A stretch of DNA of 64,000 nucleotides from Halorhabdus rudnickae (GTDB lineage: Archaea > Halobacteriota > Halobacteria > Halobacteriales > Haloarculaceae), in assembly GCF_900880625.1 (NCBI RefSeq), contig NZ_CAAHFB010000001.1, positions 2,224,496 through 2,288,495 on the forward strand, given 5' to 3'. The notes below the pieces were generated by a model. The model saw nothing but the letters and a program-made list of their open reading frames with translations, was not told the DNA's origin and did not search any database. This document shows positions 25,486 through 33,667 of this stretch, one piece after another; within the stretch, counting starts at the first letter, position 1, and each line of letters opens with the position of its first letter. The translations under genes and the position numbers were made by a program.

Positions 25486-26364
25486 ATGTCCCTGTTGCCC
25501 TCCGAGCCAGATACGTCGGACACTGAGGAGTCCAGCCCGCGTGTCATCGGGGTGGATAGCGACGCGGCCGACGACCTCATCGCGGCACTGTCCTCGGAGA
25601 CGGCCCGCGAGATTCTCGCCGCTCTCCACGACGAACCGGCCCCGCCGTCCTCCCTCGCCGATCGCGTCGATACCAGCCTCCAGAACGTCCAGTATCACTT
25701 AGAGAACCTCGCGGAGGCCGGTGCCGTCGAAGTGATCGACACCGTCTACTCCGAGAAGGGCCGTGAGATGGACGTCTACGCGCCGGCAGATCGGCCCCTG
25801 GTCATCTACGCGGGCGAGCAGTCCCGAACCCCCACTCTCCGGGAAGCACTCTCGCGACTCCTCGGCGGGATCGGCGTGCTCGCGCTGGCCAGCGTCGTCG
25901 TCCAGTCGCTATACGGCGACCGTAGTGATCTCGGGTTCGGCAGTGGTCCACCACCTGCGGACGTGGGCGAGAACATGACGGGAACGACGACGGTCCTCGA
26001 AGACGGTGGGGACACGGTACGACGGGCGACCGAGACCGTCACGGAAACGAGTGAGCCGGCCGGAACTGTGACTCGAACGGAAACAGCTGTCGAGACGGCC
26101 GCCCCTACGCAAACCGAGACTGCGGTCAAAACGACGACGGAAGTGTCGACAGCCACACCGACACAGACCGAGACCGCGATCGAAACAGCGACAGAAGTGC
26201 CGACAGGGACCGAGACGCCCGTCGAGACGGTGACCGAGACCGTCGACGCGGTGACGGCTGTCGCGCCCGACGGGGGCGGGGGACTCCCGCCTGGCTTGCT
26301 CTTTTTCGCCGGTGGCGTCACGGTGCTGGTCGCGATCGGCGTCCTCTGGTACGTCCGGCGATGA
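25486..26364 (+). CDS. Membrane-anchored winged-helix protein with Thr-rich stalk
   Basis: 292 aa from ATG 25486. An ArsR-type winged helix (about 15-90) has ALSSETAREILAALHDEPAP and ADRVDTSLQNVQYHLENLAE. Next come a hydrophobic helix (LLGGIGVLALASVVVQSLYG, about 123-142), a long Thr/Glu-rich region of TET-like repeats (about 160-255) and a C-terminal membrane helix (GLLFFAGGVTVLVAIGVLWY). It looks like a DNA-binding domain tethered to the membrane with an external glycosylatable stalk, so a surface signal might reach DNA directly. The frame is open far upstream antisense to the aminopeptidase; that part is not coding. Confidence 0.8.
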   Translation: MSLLPSEPDTSDTEESSPRVIGVDSDAADDLIAALSSETAREILAALHDEPAPPSSLADRVDTSLQNVQYHLENLAEAGAVEVIDTVYSEKGREMDVYAPADRPLVIYAGEQSRTPTLREALSRLLGGIGVLALASVVVQSLYGDRSDLGFGSGPPPADVGENMTGTTTVLEDGGDTVRRATETVTETSEPAGTVTRTETAVETAAPTQTETAVKTTTEVSTATPTQTETAIETATEVPTGTETPVETVTETVDAVTAVAPDGGGGLPPGLLFFAGGVTVLVAIGVLWYVRR

Positions 26365-26466
26365 TGGGTCAAACGACTCTTTGATCCTCCGATGTCGTTT
26401 TTGTCCTCTCCCCCGTTGATCGAAGTGCGCTGACCCGCTTCGGCCCTCCCGATCGCACGCACCCGA

Positions 26467-26982
26467 TTACCCCCCTCCCAGAACCTGCTCGCGGTCGACC
26501 GTTTGGCCTTCACCAGTCCTGAGTTCGACCGTTAGCGTTCCCCCTTTCGGTCGCAATTCCGCGTGGGTCGGGGGGCCACCCCGCGGGTCGGCGTGGCTTC
26601 CCGGGTTCACGACCGGCAGGTCACCTACCCGCTCGATCCCGGGGCGGTGCGTGTGCCCGACGATTGCGAGGTCTGCCTCTCGTTCTCGGGCCAGCAACGG
26701 CAGGGACGTTCGATCGTGTTCGTGTCCGTGGACGACCAGCAGCTTCCAGCTATCCCAGTTGACGGTCCGTACCGCTGGGAGTCGCTCGCGTAACTCAGCC
26801 GTGTCGCTGTTGCCGTGGACGGCGATCAACTCTTTCGCCCGTTCCTCGAACGCCTCGTAGACTGCCGGCGTCGTGAAATCCCCGGCGTGGACGACACGTT
26901 GTGCCGCTTCGAGTGCCGTTCTTGCCCGGTCAGTCAGCCGCAGGGTTCCGGTCCCGTGGGTGTCAGCAAGCACAGCGAGCAT
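26467..26982 (-). CDS. Metallophosphoesterase (YfcE/MJ0936-like)
   Basis: 171 aa from ATG 26982. Motifs in order: LADTHG (D-x-H), VVHAGDFTTP (GD), VHGNSDTAEL (GNxD), VVHGHEHD and IVGHTHRPGI (GHTH), then VVNPGSHADPRGG. The shorter, minimal form of the family. It is divergent from the CDF transporter gene with 75 bp between starts. The frame is open upstream into the transporter gene; the M at 26982 is the family start. Confidence 0.9.
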   Translation of the reverse strand: MLAVLADTHGTGTLRLTDRARTALEAAQRVVHAGDFTTPAVYEAFEERAKELIAVHGNSDTAELRERLPAVRTVNWDSWKLLVVHGHEHDRTSLPLLAREREADLAIVGHTHRPGIERVGDLPVVNPGSHADPRGGPPTHAELRPKGGTLTVELRTGEGQTVDREQVLGGG

Positions 26983-27057
26983 ATCGGATGGACGACTGCC
27001 CCGCTCAAAACCGCCTCGACCCCGACCTACTTGTGACTCCCCGGCGGAGCGTGTCCC

Positions 27058-28008
27058 ATGGCCGGCAGTCGCTCCGTCGTGATCGCGGCACTGTTCGCCA
27101 ACGGCGCGATCGCGCTGTTGAAGTTCGGTGCCTTCCTGCTGACCGGGAGCGCGGCGATGCTTTCCGAGACGTATCACTCGATCTCTGACACCGGCAACCA
27201 GGTGTTCCTGCTGATCGGGATCCGCTACGGAGCCCGCGAAGCCGACCGTCGCCACCCCTTCGGTTACGGGAAGGCCCAGTTCTTCTACTCGTTTCTGGTC
27301 TCGGTGCTCCTCTTTGGCATTGCGGGCTGGGAGAGCGTCAAACACGGCTACGAGAAGTTGGCTGAGGGAGGCCACGCCGTCGAGGCGCGAGCCCCGGAAC
27401 TGCTGGGTTACCAGATCGAACCCGTCTACGTCAACTATGCGGTGCTGCTGGGTGCGATCGCCTTCGAGAGCTACGCCTTCCTGAAGGCCTACCGCGTCAT
27501 GAGTGACCAGATCGACGAGCACGGCTGGTCGGGCTTTCCAGATGCCTTCCGGAAGACCAGCGACGTAACGACGCTGACGGCCCTCACCGAGGACACTATC
27601 GCCCTGGCCGGGGCCGGGCTGGCACTATTTGGCATCTTCCTCTCGCGACAGACCGGCAACCCGGCTTACGACGCGGCCGCCGCACTGTTGATCGGTCTCA
27701 TGCTGATGGGGTTTGCCGTCGCGCTGGCCTGGGAGAACAAACGCCTGCTGCTCGGTGAGAGCCTCCCGCAGGAGGATGAGAGTCGCCTCCGGGAGATCGT
27801 CACCGACGGCGACAACGTCCGGGGAATCGTCGACTTCCGGACGGTCTACTTCGGCACTGACCGGGTACTCGTGGCTGCTGACGTGGCGTTCGATCCTGAA
27901 CTGGACACCGACGAGATGGACAAGACGATCACCGCCATCGAGGATGCACTGGTGGCTGCCGACGAGTCAGTCAAGAAAGTCTATATCGAACCCGAGACCA
28001 GCGCCTGA
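27058..28008 (+). CDS. Cation diffusion facilitator (CDF) transporter
   Basis: 316 aa. About six membrane spans (1-215), then a cytoplasmic C-terminal domain (220-316). SETYHSISDTGNQ in span 2 and DTIALAGAGLALFG in span 5 carry the acidic and His residues that bind the metal; HPFGYGKAQFFYSF is the conserved loop. CDF proteins export Zn, Mn, Fe or similar ions in exchange for protons. The HxxxD pattern in span 2 fits Zn or Mn but does not decide. It sits 42 bp upstream of the helicase gene. Confidence 0.88.
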   Translation: MAGSRSVVIAALFANGAIALLKFGAFLLTGSAAMLSETYHSISDTGNQVFLLIGIRYGAREADRRHPFGYGKAQFFYSFLVSVLLFGIAGWESVKHGYEKLAEGGHAVEARAPELLGYQIEPVYVNYAVLLGAIAFESYAFLKAYRVMSDQIDEHGWSGFPDAFRKTSDVTTLTALTEDTIALAGAGLALFGIFLSRQTGNPAYDAAAALLIGLMLMGFAVALAWENKRLLLGESLPQEDESRLREIVTDGDNVRGIVDFRTVYFGTDRVLVAADVAFDPELDTDEMDKTITAIEDALVAADESVKKVYIEPETSA

Positions 28009-28050
28009 CGCGAGCGAACGCTTTTGTCACGCCCTCCCGAACTCTCGGGC

Positions 28051-30219
28051 GTGTCGTCCGAGCGCGATCACGAGCGGTTCTTCCCCTACGAGGAGCCCTA
28101 CGACCACCAGCGCGAGGCCATCGAGGGGATCGCCGAGGCACTCGAAAGCGAATCGGACGTGCTGCTCGAAGGGGCGACGGGAACGGGCAAGACGCTGGCC
28201 GCGTTGACGCCCGCCCTGGAGCACGCCCGTCGCACGGACAAGACGGTCGTCATCACGACCAACGTCCACCAGCAGATGCGCCAGTTCACCCAAGAGGCCC
28301 GGGCTATCAACCGACAGCAGTCCATCCGGGCGGTCGTCTTCCGCGGGAAGGCATCGATGTGTCACATCGACGTGGGCTACGAGGAGTGTCAGGCCCTCCG
28401 GGATACGACTCACGATCTCGTCGACGCCGAGAGCGAACGCGCCGACCTGGAGCGCCGCCAGCGCGAACTTCTGGAGGAGAGTCAGGCGGGCGACAGCGAG
28501 GCAGCCGAGGCCAGGTCGACAATCATGGACGAACTCGAATCGGTCGGTGAGGAACTCGAAACCCTTCGCGAGGAACAATCTACCTGCGATCACTACTATC
28601 ACAACCTCACGGGCAACACCGACGACTTCTACGCCTGGCTCTACGACGACGTCCGTACGCCCGACGAGGTCTACGAGTACGCCGAGCGCCAGGGCTTCTG
28701 TGGCTACGAACTCCTTAAAGACGGCATCGAGGGCGTCGATCTGGTGATCTGTAACTACCACCACCTGCTGGATCCGTTCGTCCGCGAGCAGTTCTTCCGC
28801 TGGCTCGGCCGGGATCCCGAGGACGTGATCGCGGTCTTCGACGAGGCCCACAACGTCGCCGACGCCGCCCGCGACCACGCCCGCCGGACGCTCGCCGAAC
28901 CGACACTCGAACGAGCGATCGACGAACTCGAGGGCAGTGACGACCCGCGGGCCGACGCCGCGATGAACGTCCTGACGACGATCCTGACCGCATTGGGAGA
29001 CACCTACGAGGACGCCCTGGCATTCGGGCAACGCGAGACTGTCGACGACGACTGGCACGATCTCGCGATCGACAACGAGGACGCTCGCGACGACCTCACG
29101 CTTTCGATCCTGCAAAACTACACCGGCCCGGGCGTCCGGGAGGACTTGGAGAGTGCGATCGAACTCGGGCAGGCCCTCGACCAGCAATACGAGGAGGCCT
29201 TCAAGGACGACGAGACGAGCACGCGCAAGGAGTGTCCGACGCTTCAGGCAGCGACCTTCTTCGACGCCTGGATCGAGGAGAGCGACGAGTCAGGTCTCTA
29301 CCCGGTGGTAAGCGTCCGCCGGGAGGACGGAGACGGCGATCTGTACGGCCGTGCGGAACTCTATACGGCGATTCCGCAGCGCGTGACCCGGGATCTGTTC
29401 GACGATCTCTACGCCACGGTGCTGATGAGTGCAACCCTGCGTCCCTTCGACGTGACCGAGGACGTCCTCGGCCTCGACGATCCGACGACGATGGCCTACG
29501 GACCGCAGTTCCCCGAGGAGCGCCGGCGGACGTACGCGGTCGACGTCCCCGCGTTGTTCGCCAGCCGACGGGACGACGCGGATCTTCAGGACACCGTCGC
29601 CGATGTCGTCGAGGACGCTGTCCGGATGACGCCCGGGAACACTCTCGCTTTCTTCCCGAGTTACGCCGAGGCCCAGCGGTATCACGACCGGGTGAGCGTC
29701 GGCGCGACGCGCTACCTCGACGAACCTGGCACCCCCGCTTCCGAGTTGCGCGAGACCTTTACCGACGATGACGACGGTGTGCTGTTCACGTCGCTGTGGG
29801 GGACCCTCGGCGAGGGGGTCAGCTACGACGGCGACGACGCTCGGACGGTCTTGGTTGTCGGCGTCCCCTATCCCTACCTCGACGAGCGCATGGACGCCGT
29901 CCAGGTGGCCTACGAGACAGCCTTCGACGGTGAGGAGGCCGGGTGGCGCTACGCCGTCGAGATCCCGACGATTCGAAAGACTCGACAGGCGATGGGACGG
30001 GTGATCCGCTCACCGGAGGACTTCGGAGCGCGGGTGCTGATCGATCGCCGCTACACCGAGGAGGCTGAGATCGAGATGTCCGAGTACGCCGTCCGGGGTA
30101 CCTTCCCCCCGGCCGAACGCAAGGAGATGATCGATGTCGATCCGGAGAAACTCAAGTTCGGCCTGCTGAACTTCTATCGCGATCTCGACGCTTACGACGG
30201 CGAGCCGCCCGCTCCCTGA
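28051..30219 (+). CDS. XPD/Rad3-family iron-sulfur DNA helicase
   Basis: 722 aa from GTG 28051. Superfamily 2 helicase: Q-motif YDHQREAIEGI, Walker A EGATGTGKT (about 41-48), DEAH box AVFDEAHNVAD, motif III-like VLMSATLRPFD, and motif VI ROUND the arginine finger MGRVIRSPEDFG. Four cysteines between motifs Ia and II (SMCHI, EECQ, STCDHY, GFCGYE) would bind the 4Fe-4S cluster of the XPD/DinG group. A coiled region (about 125-180) is inserted between cysteines. Role: 5'-3' unwinding in repair or replication restart. A TTG nine codons upstream is an unlikely start. Confidence 0.9.
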   Translation: MSSERDHERFFPYEEPYDHQREAIEGIAEALESESDVLLEGATGTGKTLAALTPALEHARRTDKTVVITTNVHQQMRQFTQEARAINRQQSIRAVVFRGKASMCHIDVGYEECQALRDTTHDLVDAESERADLERRQRELLEESQAGDSEAAEARSTIMDELESVGEELETLREEQSTCDHYYHNLTGNTDDFYAWLYDDVRTPDEVYEYAERQGFCGYELLKDGIEGVDLVICNYHHLLDPFVREQFFRWLGRDPEDVIAVFDEAHNVADAARDHARRTLAEPTLERAIDELEGSDDPRADAAMNVLTTILTALGDTYEDALAFGQRETVDDDWHDLAIDNEDARDDLTLSILQNYTGPGVREDLESAIELGQALDQQYEEAFKDDETSTRKECPTLQAATFFDAWIEESDESGLYPVVSVRREDGDGDLYGRAELYTAIPQRVTRDLFDDLYATVLMSATLRPFDVTEDVLGLDDPTTMAYGPQFPEERRRTYAVDVPALFASRRDDADLQDTVADVVEDAVRMTPGNTLAFFPSYAEAQRYHDRVSVGATRYLDEPGTPASELRETFTDDDDGVLFTSLWGTLGEGVSYDGDDARTVLVVGVPYPYLDERMDAVQVAYETAFDGEEAGWRYAVEIPTIRKTRQAMGRVIRSPEDFGARVLIDRRYTEEAEIEMSEYAVRGTFPPAERKEMIDVDPEKLKFGLLNFYRDLDAYDGEPPAP

Positions 30220-30749
30220 TCGTTCGGACTCGCGACCGTTTCGATGGCGTCATCGAACACTGATCGGTACTCCGGCTCTAGGTGGGCGGATTCGAGTTCT
30301 TCCGGCTCGAAGTACCGGACGGCAGCGGCATCTGAGCCTGCCGTCGGTGTCCCGGAGACAGCGTCGGCCGAGGTCACGTACACGACGACCAGCGTATAGC
30401 CCCCGTTGGCTCCCGGGCGCAGTCGCGTCGCCAGCAACGAGATGTCTGCAGCGTCGACACCGAGACCCGTTTCCTCGCGCAGCTCCCGGACGGCCCCTTC
30501 CGGTGCCGGTTCGTCCCATTCGAGATAGCCCGCCGGGAGACTCCAGGCGCCGGCCGCGGGCGGACCGGTACGCTTGACCAGCAACACCGACGGGGGATCG
30601 TCCCGAACGACGAGCACGCCCGCTGCGGGATCCGGATTGCGGTAGACGACCCACTCACAGTCGGGGCAAAACCGTCTCGATCGTCCTTCTCGCTGTCGCT
30701 CGACGAGAACCGTCCCGCAATGCGGACAGTACGCTGGGGCCGCTGTCAT
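30192..30749 (-). CDS. Nudix hydrolase with N-terminal zinc ribbon
   Basis: 185 aa. A zinc ribbon (YCPHCGTVL ... FCPDCEWV, residues 8-34) precedes the Nudix domain with its box GYLEWDEPAPEGAVRELREE followed by TGLGV (about 77-101), which binds Mg and hydrolyses a nucleoside diphosphate linked to another moiety. The ribbon-Nudix order is that of NudC-like NADH pyrophosphatases, though the rest is shorter. Its 3' end overlaps that of the helicase gene by 28 bp (converging genes). Confidence 0.9.
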   Translation of the reverse strand: MTAAPAYCPHCGTVLVERQREGRSRRFCPDCEWVVYRNPDPAAGVLVVRDDPPSVLLVKRTGPPAAGAWSLPAGYLEWDEPAPEGAVRELREETGLGVDAADISLLATRLRPGANGGYTLVVVYVTSADAVSGTPTAGSDAAAVRYFEPEELESAHLEPEYRSVFDDAIETVASPNDQGAGGSPS

Positions 30750-31171
30750 TGGCGATCAATCGATCAGCTCACGCAAAGAAGTCTCCATTTGCTTGCGCCG
30801 CGGATGGGTCCGTCCTCCACCGACGACACCGCTCATACTACCGGCTATGAGTTCGTCAAAATCACAGTGGTGGCGGCTGCCTTCAGTTTGGTACAGCCGG
30901 CAGTCAGCGTAATTCAAGGTGGGGCCTCAGGCCTCAAGTCGAGAGGGACCGGAGGTCCCTCTGACCATTCGAACGGACGCTTCGCGTCCGTGAGAAGAGA
31001 GCGAACGGAGTGAGCGAGTAGGCCGGAGAGGACAGCGCGGCGCTACGCGCCGCGGGCCGTGCGAACGGGCACGGAGTGCCCGTGAGCAGAAACCGACATA
31101 GTATGACGTAACCGCATACTCCGACCGGCCGACTCCCGAACGTATAAGTACCGTCGGGATCCCTCTGAAGT
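30750..31171. other. Hairpin-rich region upstream of tnpB
   Basis: No gene. Contains repeat copy B (30918-31031) and further hairpins: GCGGCG-CTAC-GCGCCGC near 31038, CGGGCAC-GGA-GTGCCCG near 31066, and GTATGACG-TAAC-CGCATAC at 31101-31119, which could be a subterminal hairpin of the tnpB element's left end. A TATA-like TATAAGTAC lies at 31143-31151, about 25 bp before the tnpB ATG. Confidence 0.5.
30918..31031. repeat. Structured repeat, copy B (left of tnpB)
   Basis: Begins GGTGGGGCCTCAGGCC, then TCAAG, a large loop with the hairpins AGAGGGACC/GGTCCCTCT and GGACGC/GCGTCC, then GAGTAGG. GGCCT pairs with AGGCC and CTC with GAG outside it. It has the same order of conserved motifs as copies A and C, but different stem bases and no terminal GTAGTTTAC. 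Confidence 0.55.
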
Positions 31172-32419
31172 ATGGACGTGCGTCGAACTGCCGTTGTGAA
31201 ACTTGACCATTCCGATGAGCAACGCGACGCACTCCACCGGACTGCCGACCAATACCTGTACTGCGCGAACCGAACCGCCGACTACTGTTGGTCCGACACC
31301 TCCTACACCGAGTGTAAGACCAACAAGCGAGAGGTTCGTGACGCGCTCTACGCCGACCTCCGAGAGGAGACAGAGCTCCAGGCACAACTCGTCCAAGCCG
31401 CCATCAAACGCGCCGTCGAAGCCGTCAAAGCCTGTGTCGAACGCTGGAAAAAAGGACAGCGTGTCTCTTGCCCCACGTTCACCGCCGAAACGATGGACTA
31501 CGACGCACGGAGCGCGACCTTCTACCGCAACAAAGTGTCGCTGGCAACTGTTGAGGGCCGGGTTGAACCGTCGTTCACCCTCCCGGCAGACAGCCCGACG
31601 CCCTACGAGCGGTATGTTCTCTCCGAAGACTACGAGTTCCGCGAGAGTACGGTTCGGTACGACGCGGTGGGCGACGAGTTCTACATCCACATCTCAACTC
31701 GGCGGAGAAACGGCGACGACGAGGTTCCGGCAGATACCGGGCACCCCGACCAAACGGTCCTCGGTATCGACCTCGGCGTCAACAGTCTCGCCGTCTCCTC
31801 TACCGGCACGTTCTGGCAAGGAGACGACTACGACCATTGGTGCCGTGAGTTCGAGAAGCGACGTGGAGAGATGCAACAGCGCGGTACACAAGCCGCACAC
31901 AACGCCCTGCTTCGCCTCGGTAAACGCGAAGAAGCGTGGCGGAAACAATACATCCACAAGGTCGCCAACGAGCTCGTTACGGAAGCCGTCGAACACGACT
32001 GCGACGTTATCGTGTTCGAGGACTTGACCGACATACGCGAGAGGCTTCCACAGGCAAAGTGGCACCACATCTGGGCGTTCCGACGCCTCTTCGAGTACGT
32101 CTCCTACAAAGCACCCGAACAGGGTGTCTCCGTGGAGCAGGTCGCGCCAAACCACACGTCCCAACGCTGTTCTCGGACAGACTGCGGGTTCACACACGAG
32201 GACAACCGCCACGGCGAACACTTCTGTTGCCAGAAGTGCGGGTACGAGGTGAACGCAGACTACAACGGCGCGAAGAACATCGGGCTACGGTACGCTCGGA
32301 AGCGGACACACAGACTCCGTTCCTCGCCCAAGCCGGGGAGCGGAGACGCAGAAGTAGACCTGCGTATAAATGGTGGGACGTTGAACGGCGAGAGTCATCA
32401 GCAGATTGCTGCCGACTGA
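31172..32419 (+). CDS. tnpB: TnpB (IS1341-type) RNA-guided nuclease
   Basis: 415 aa, complete. The RuvC-like nuclease residues are all present: LGIDLGVNSLAV (Asp), VIVFEDLTDI (Glu) and EVNADYNGAKNI (Asp). The zinc finger RCSRTDCGF ... FCCQKCGY lies between the last two. The N-terminal helical/WED part (MDVRRTAVVKLDHSDEQRDA) is normal. TnpB proteins of IS200/IS605 elements are guided by RNA from the element's right end to cut the donor site. No TnpA gene is near, so the element would depend on a TnpA elsewhere. The gene appears functional. Two extra hairpins and repeat C follow it. Confidence 0.92.
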   Translation: MDVRRTAVVKLDHSDEQRDALHRTADQYLYCANRTADYCWSDTSYTECKTNKREVRDALYADLREETELQAQLVQAAIKRAVEAVKACVERWKKGQRVSCPTFTAETMDYDARSATFYRNKVSLATVEGRVEPSFTLPADSPTPYERYVLSEDYEFRESTVRYDAVGDEFYIHISTRRRNGDDEVPADTGHPDQTVLGIDLGVNSLAVSSTGTFWQGDDYDHWCREFEKRRGEMQQRGTQAAHNALLRLGKREEAWRKQYIHKVANELVTEAVEHDCDVIVFEDLTDIRERLPQAKWHHIWAFRRLFEYVSYKAPEQGVSVEQVAPNHTSQRCSRTDCGFTHEDNRHGEHFCCQKCGYEVNADYNGAKNIGLRYARKRTHRLRSSPKPGSGDAEVDLRINGGTLNGESHQQIAAD

Positions 32420-32507
32420 TCGCCGGGAGTCCACATCAAAGCCACCGAAAGGCGAAGCCTTTCGAGGCCTCGATAGAGCGCCGCTCTATCGGTGGCCCCA
32501 CCTTCAA
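32420..32507 (+). ncRNA. Candidate omega/reRNA scaffold at the tnpB right end
   Basis: Directly after the tnpB stop come hairpins CGAAAGGC-GAA-GCCTTTCG (32447-32465) and GATAGAGC-GCC-GCTCTATC (32472-32490), then GGTGGCCCCACC and TTCAAG at 32502-32507. In characterised IS200/IS605 elements the guide RNA scaffold covers the tnpB 3' end and ends at a TTCAA-like right end, after which flanking DNA serves as guide. The arrangement fits, so the 16-20 nt after 32507 would be the guide. This is inference from position and structure. Confidence 0.45.
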
Positions 32508-32553
32508 GGACCGAGGCGCGTATGCGCCGAGGGAGTAGGGTGGGGTAGTTTAC
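32491..32553. repeat. Structured repeat, copy C (right of tnpB), abutting hsp20 stop
   Basis: GGTGG, CCCCACC, TTCAAG, an inner hairpin GGCGC-GTAT-GCGCC, GAGTAGG, GGTGGGG and GTAGTTTAC. CCCCACC pairs perfectly with GGTGGGG. The terminal TTTAC contains the reverse-strand TAA stop of hsp20, exactly as copy A does for lysC. Confidence 0.6.
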
Positions 32554-32999
32554 TTGACGGGGATCGTCCGACCGTCACCCTCGCCGGGCCGCTCTTTCGG
32601 GAGTGTGACTGTAAGGACGCCGTTCTGATAGCTCGCCTCGGTGTCGTCCTCGGTGACGCGCTGGGGGAGTGTGACGCTCCGGCTGACCGACTGCTGGCGA
32701 CGCTCTCGCCGGACGAACGTGATTTCCTCGCCTTCGCTCTCGTCCTCGCTGGTCACGTCTGATTCCGTCTCAGCGCTGATCCGGAGGGTGGTAGCGTCGG
32801 GCAGTGTCACGTCGATATCGTCGCTCTCGTATCCCGGGAGGTCCGCGGTGACGACGAACGTATCGCCCTCGTCGCGGACGTTGACGGGGATCCCCCCGAG
32901 CGAGCCTGCGAAGTCCGTCGGATCCAGTGACTCGAACTGGCGGCTCATCCGGTCGAACATGCGGTCGATCTCGTCGAACGGGTTGGGTTTCGATGGCAT
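32550..32999 (-). CDS. hsp20: Hsp20 (alpha-crystallin) small heat-shock protein
   Basis: 149 aa. The alpha-crystallin domain (about 40-135) has VVTADLPGYESDDIDVTLPD and ends with the conserved YQNGVLTVTLPK. The IPVK tail resembles the I-x-I/V motif that docks in neighbouring subunits. Holds unfolding proteins in the cytoplasm under heat or salt stress. GGAGAG lies a few bases before the ATG, and TTAAGT further upstream may be its TATA box. Its stop codon lies within repeat copy C. Confidence 0.92.
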   Translation of the reverse strand: MPSKPNPFDEIDRMFDRMSRQFESLDPTDFAGSLGGIPVNVRDEGDTFVVTADLPGYESDDIDVTLPDATTLRISAETESDVTSEDESEGEEITFVRRERRQQSVSRSVTLPQRVTEDDTEASYQNGVLTVTLPKERPGEGDGRTIPVK

Positions 33000-33244
33000 G
33001 GCTCTCTCCGAATTGACTGTACGTCGGCCAGCGACTTAACTGTCACTTTGACTATCATAGGGCAGCTATCAGGCCGCTGTCGACGGCACGTCCCGGTCTG
33101 CAAAACGAACGTGGCCAGGAATCGACCCGTCACGGCGGATCTCGGTCGAATGCGTCGTGTTTCTCGCGGCGGATCACGACCGCCATCGTCGCATTCCTCG
33201 CGGCGGAACTCGACTGAAAGTGTCTCGTTTCTCGCGGATGCCAC

Positions 33245-33592
33245 TCAGTGTTTGTCGACGAACGTCGCGTCTGCTGAGGTCCGTCCCTCGTTGAACGAGA
33301 GTACCTTCCCGCGGATGACGTCGCCCTCGCTGACGTTGGACGGGACGTCCTCCGTGAACAGCACGAACCCCTCGACCTTCCCCACGGCGATCCGTTCGCC
33401 GGAGTGGTGATCGGTAAACTCGACGACGCCGAACTCGTACACCTCGCCGAGTTCGACAGGCGGCTCCCGGTCCTGGGCGGCCTCGTGTGCCTGCCTGGAC
33501 GCGGCGGTATCAGACGACCGTCCCCACCACAGCAGCGCCACGATCACGAGGACGAGGCCCACCCCGCCAGCGACGAACCAGAGTTCGTCCAT
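33245..33592 (-). CDS. Membrane-anchored TRAM-domain protein
   Basis: 115 aa: N-terminal membrane helix (VAGGVGLVLVIVALLWWG, about 7-24), short linker, then a TRAM domain (about 47-113) with LGEVYEFGVVEFTDHHSGE and VSEGDVIRGKVLSFNEGRTS. TRAM domains bind RNA. Haloarchaea have many free TRAM proteins; the membrane anchor is less usual and could place RNA binding at the membrane. Function unknown. Confidence 0.8.
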   Translation of the reverse strand: MDELWFVAGGVGLVLVIVALLWWGRSSDTAASRQAHEAAQDREPPVELGEVYEFGVVEFTDHHSGERIAVGKVEGFVLFTEDVPSNVSEGDVIRGKVLSFNEGRTSADATFVDKH

Positions 33593-33667
33593 GTCTCGCC
33601 TCAGATCGTGCTGCCCAATGACAGTGGCGGTTGGTGGAGGTGACCCATCTGTCCGTCAAAAGCACGC

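Noticed and set aside
33160..33240. Three TTYCTCGCGG copies upstream of hsp20
   Set aside because: Only 10 bp each, unevenly spaced, in high-GC DNA; not enough to call a binding array.
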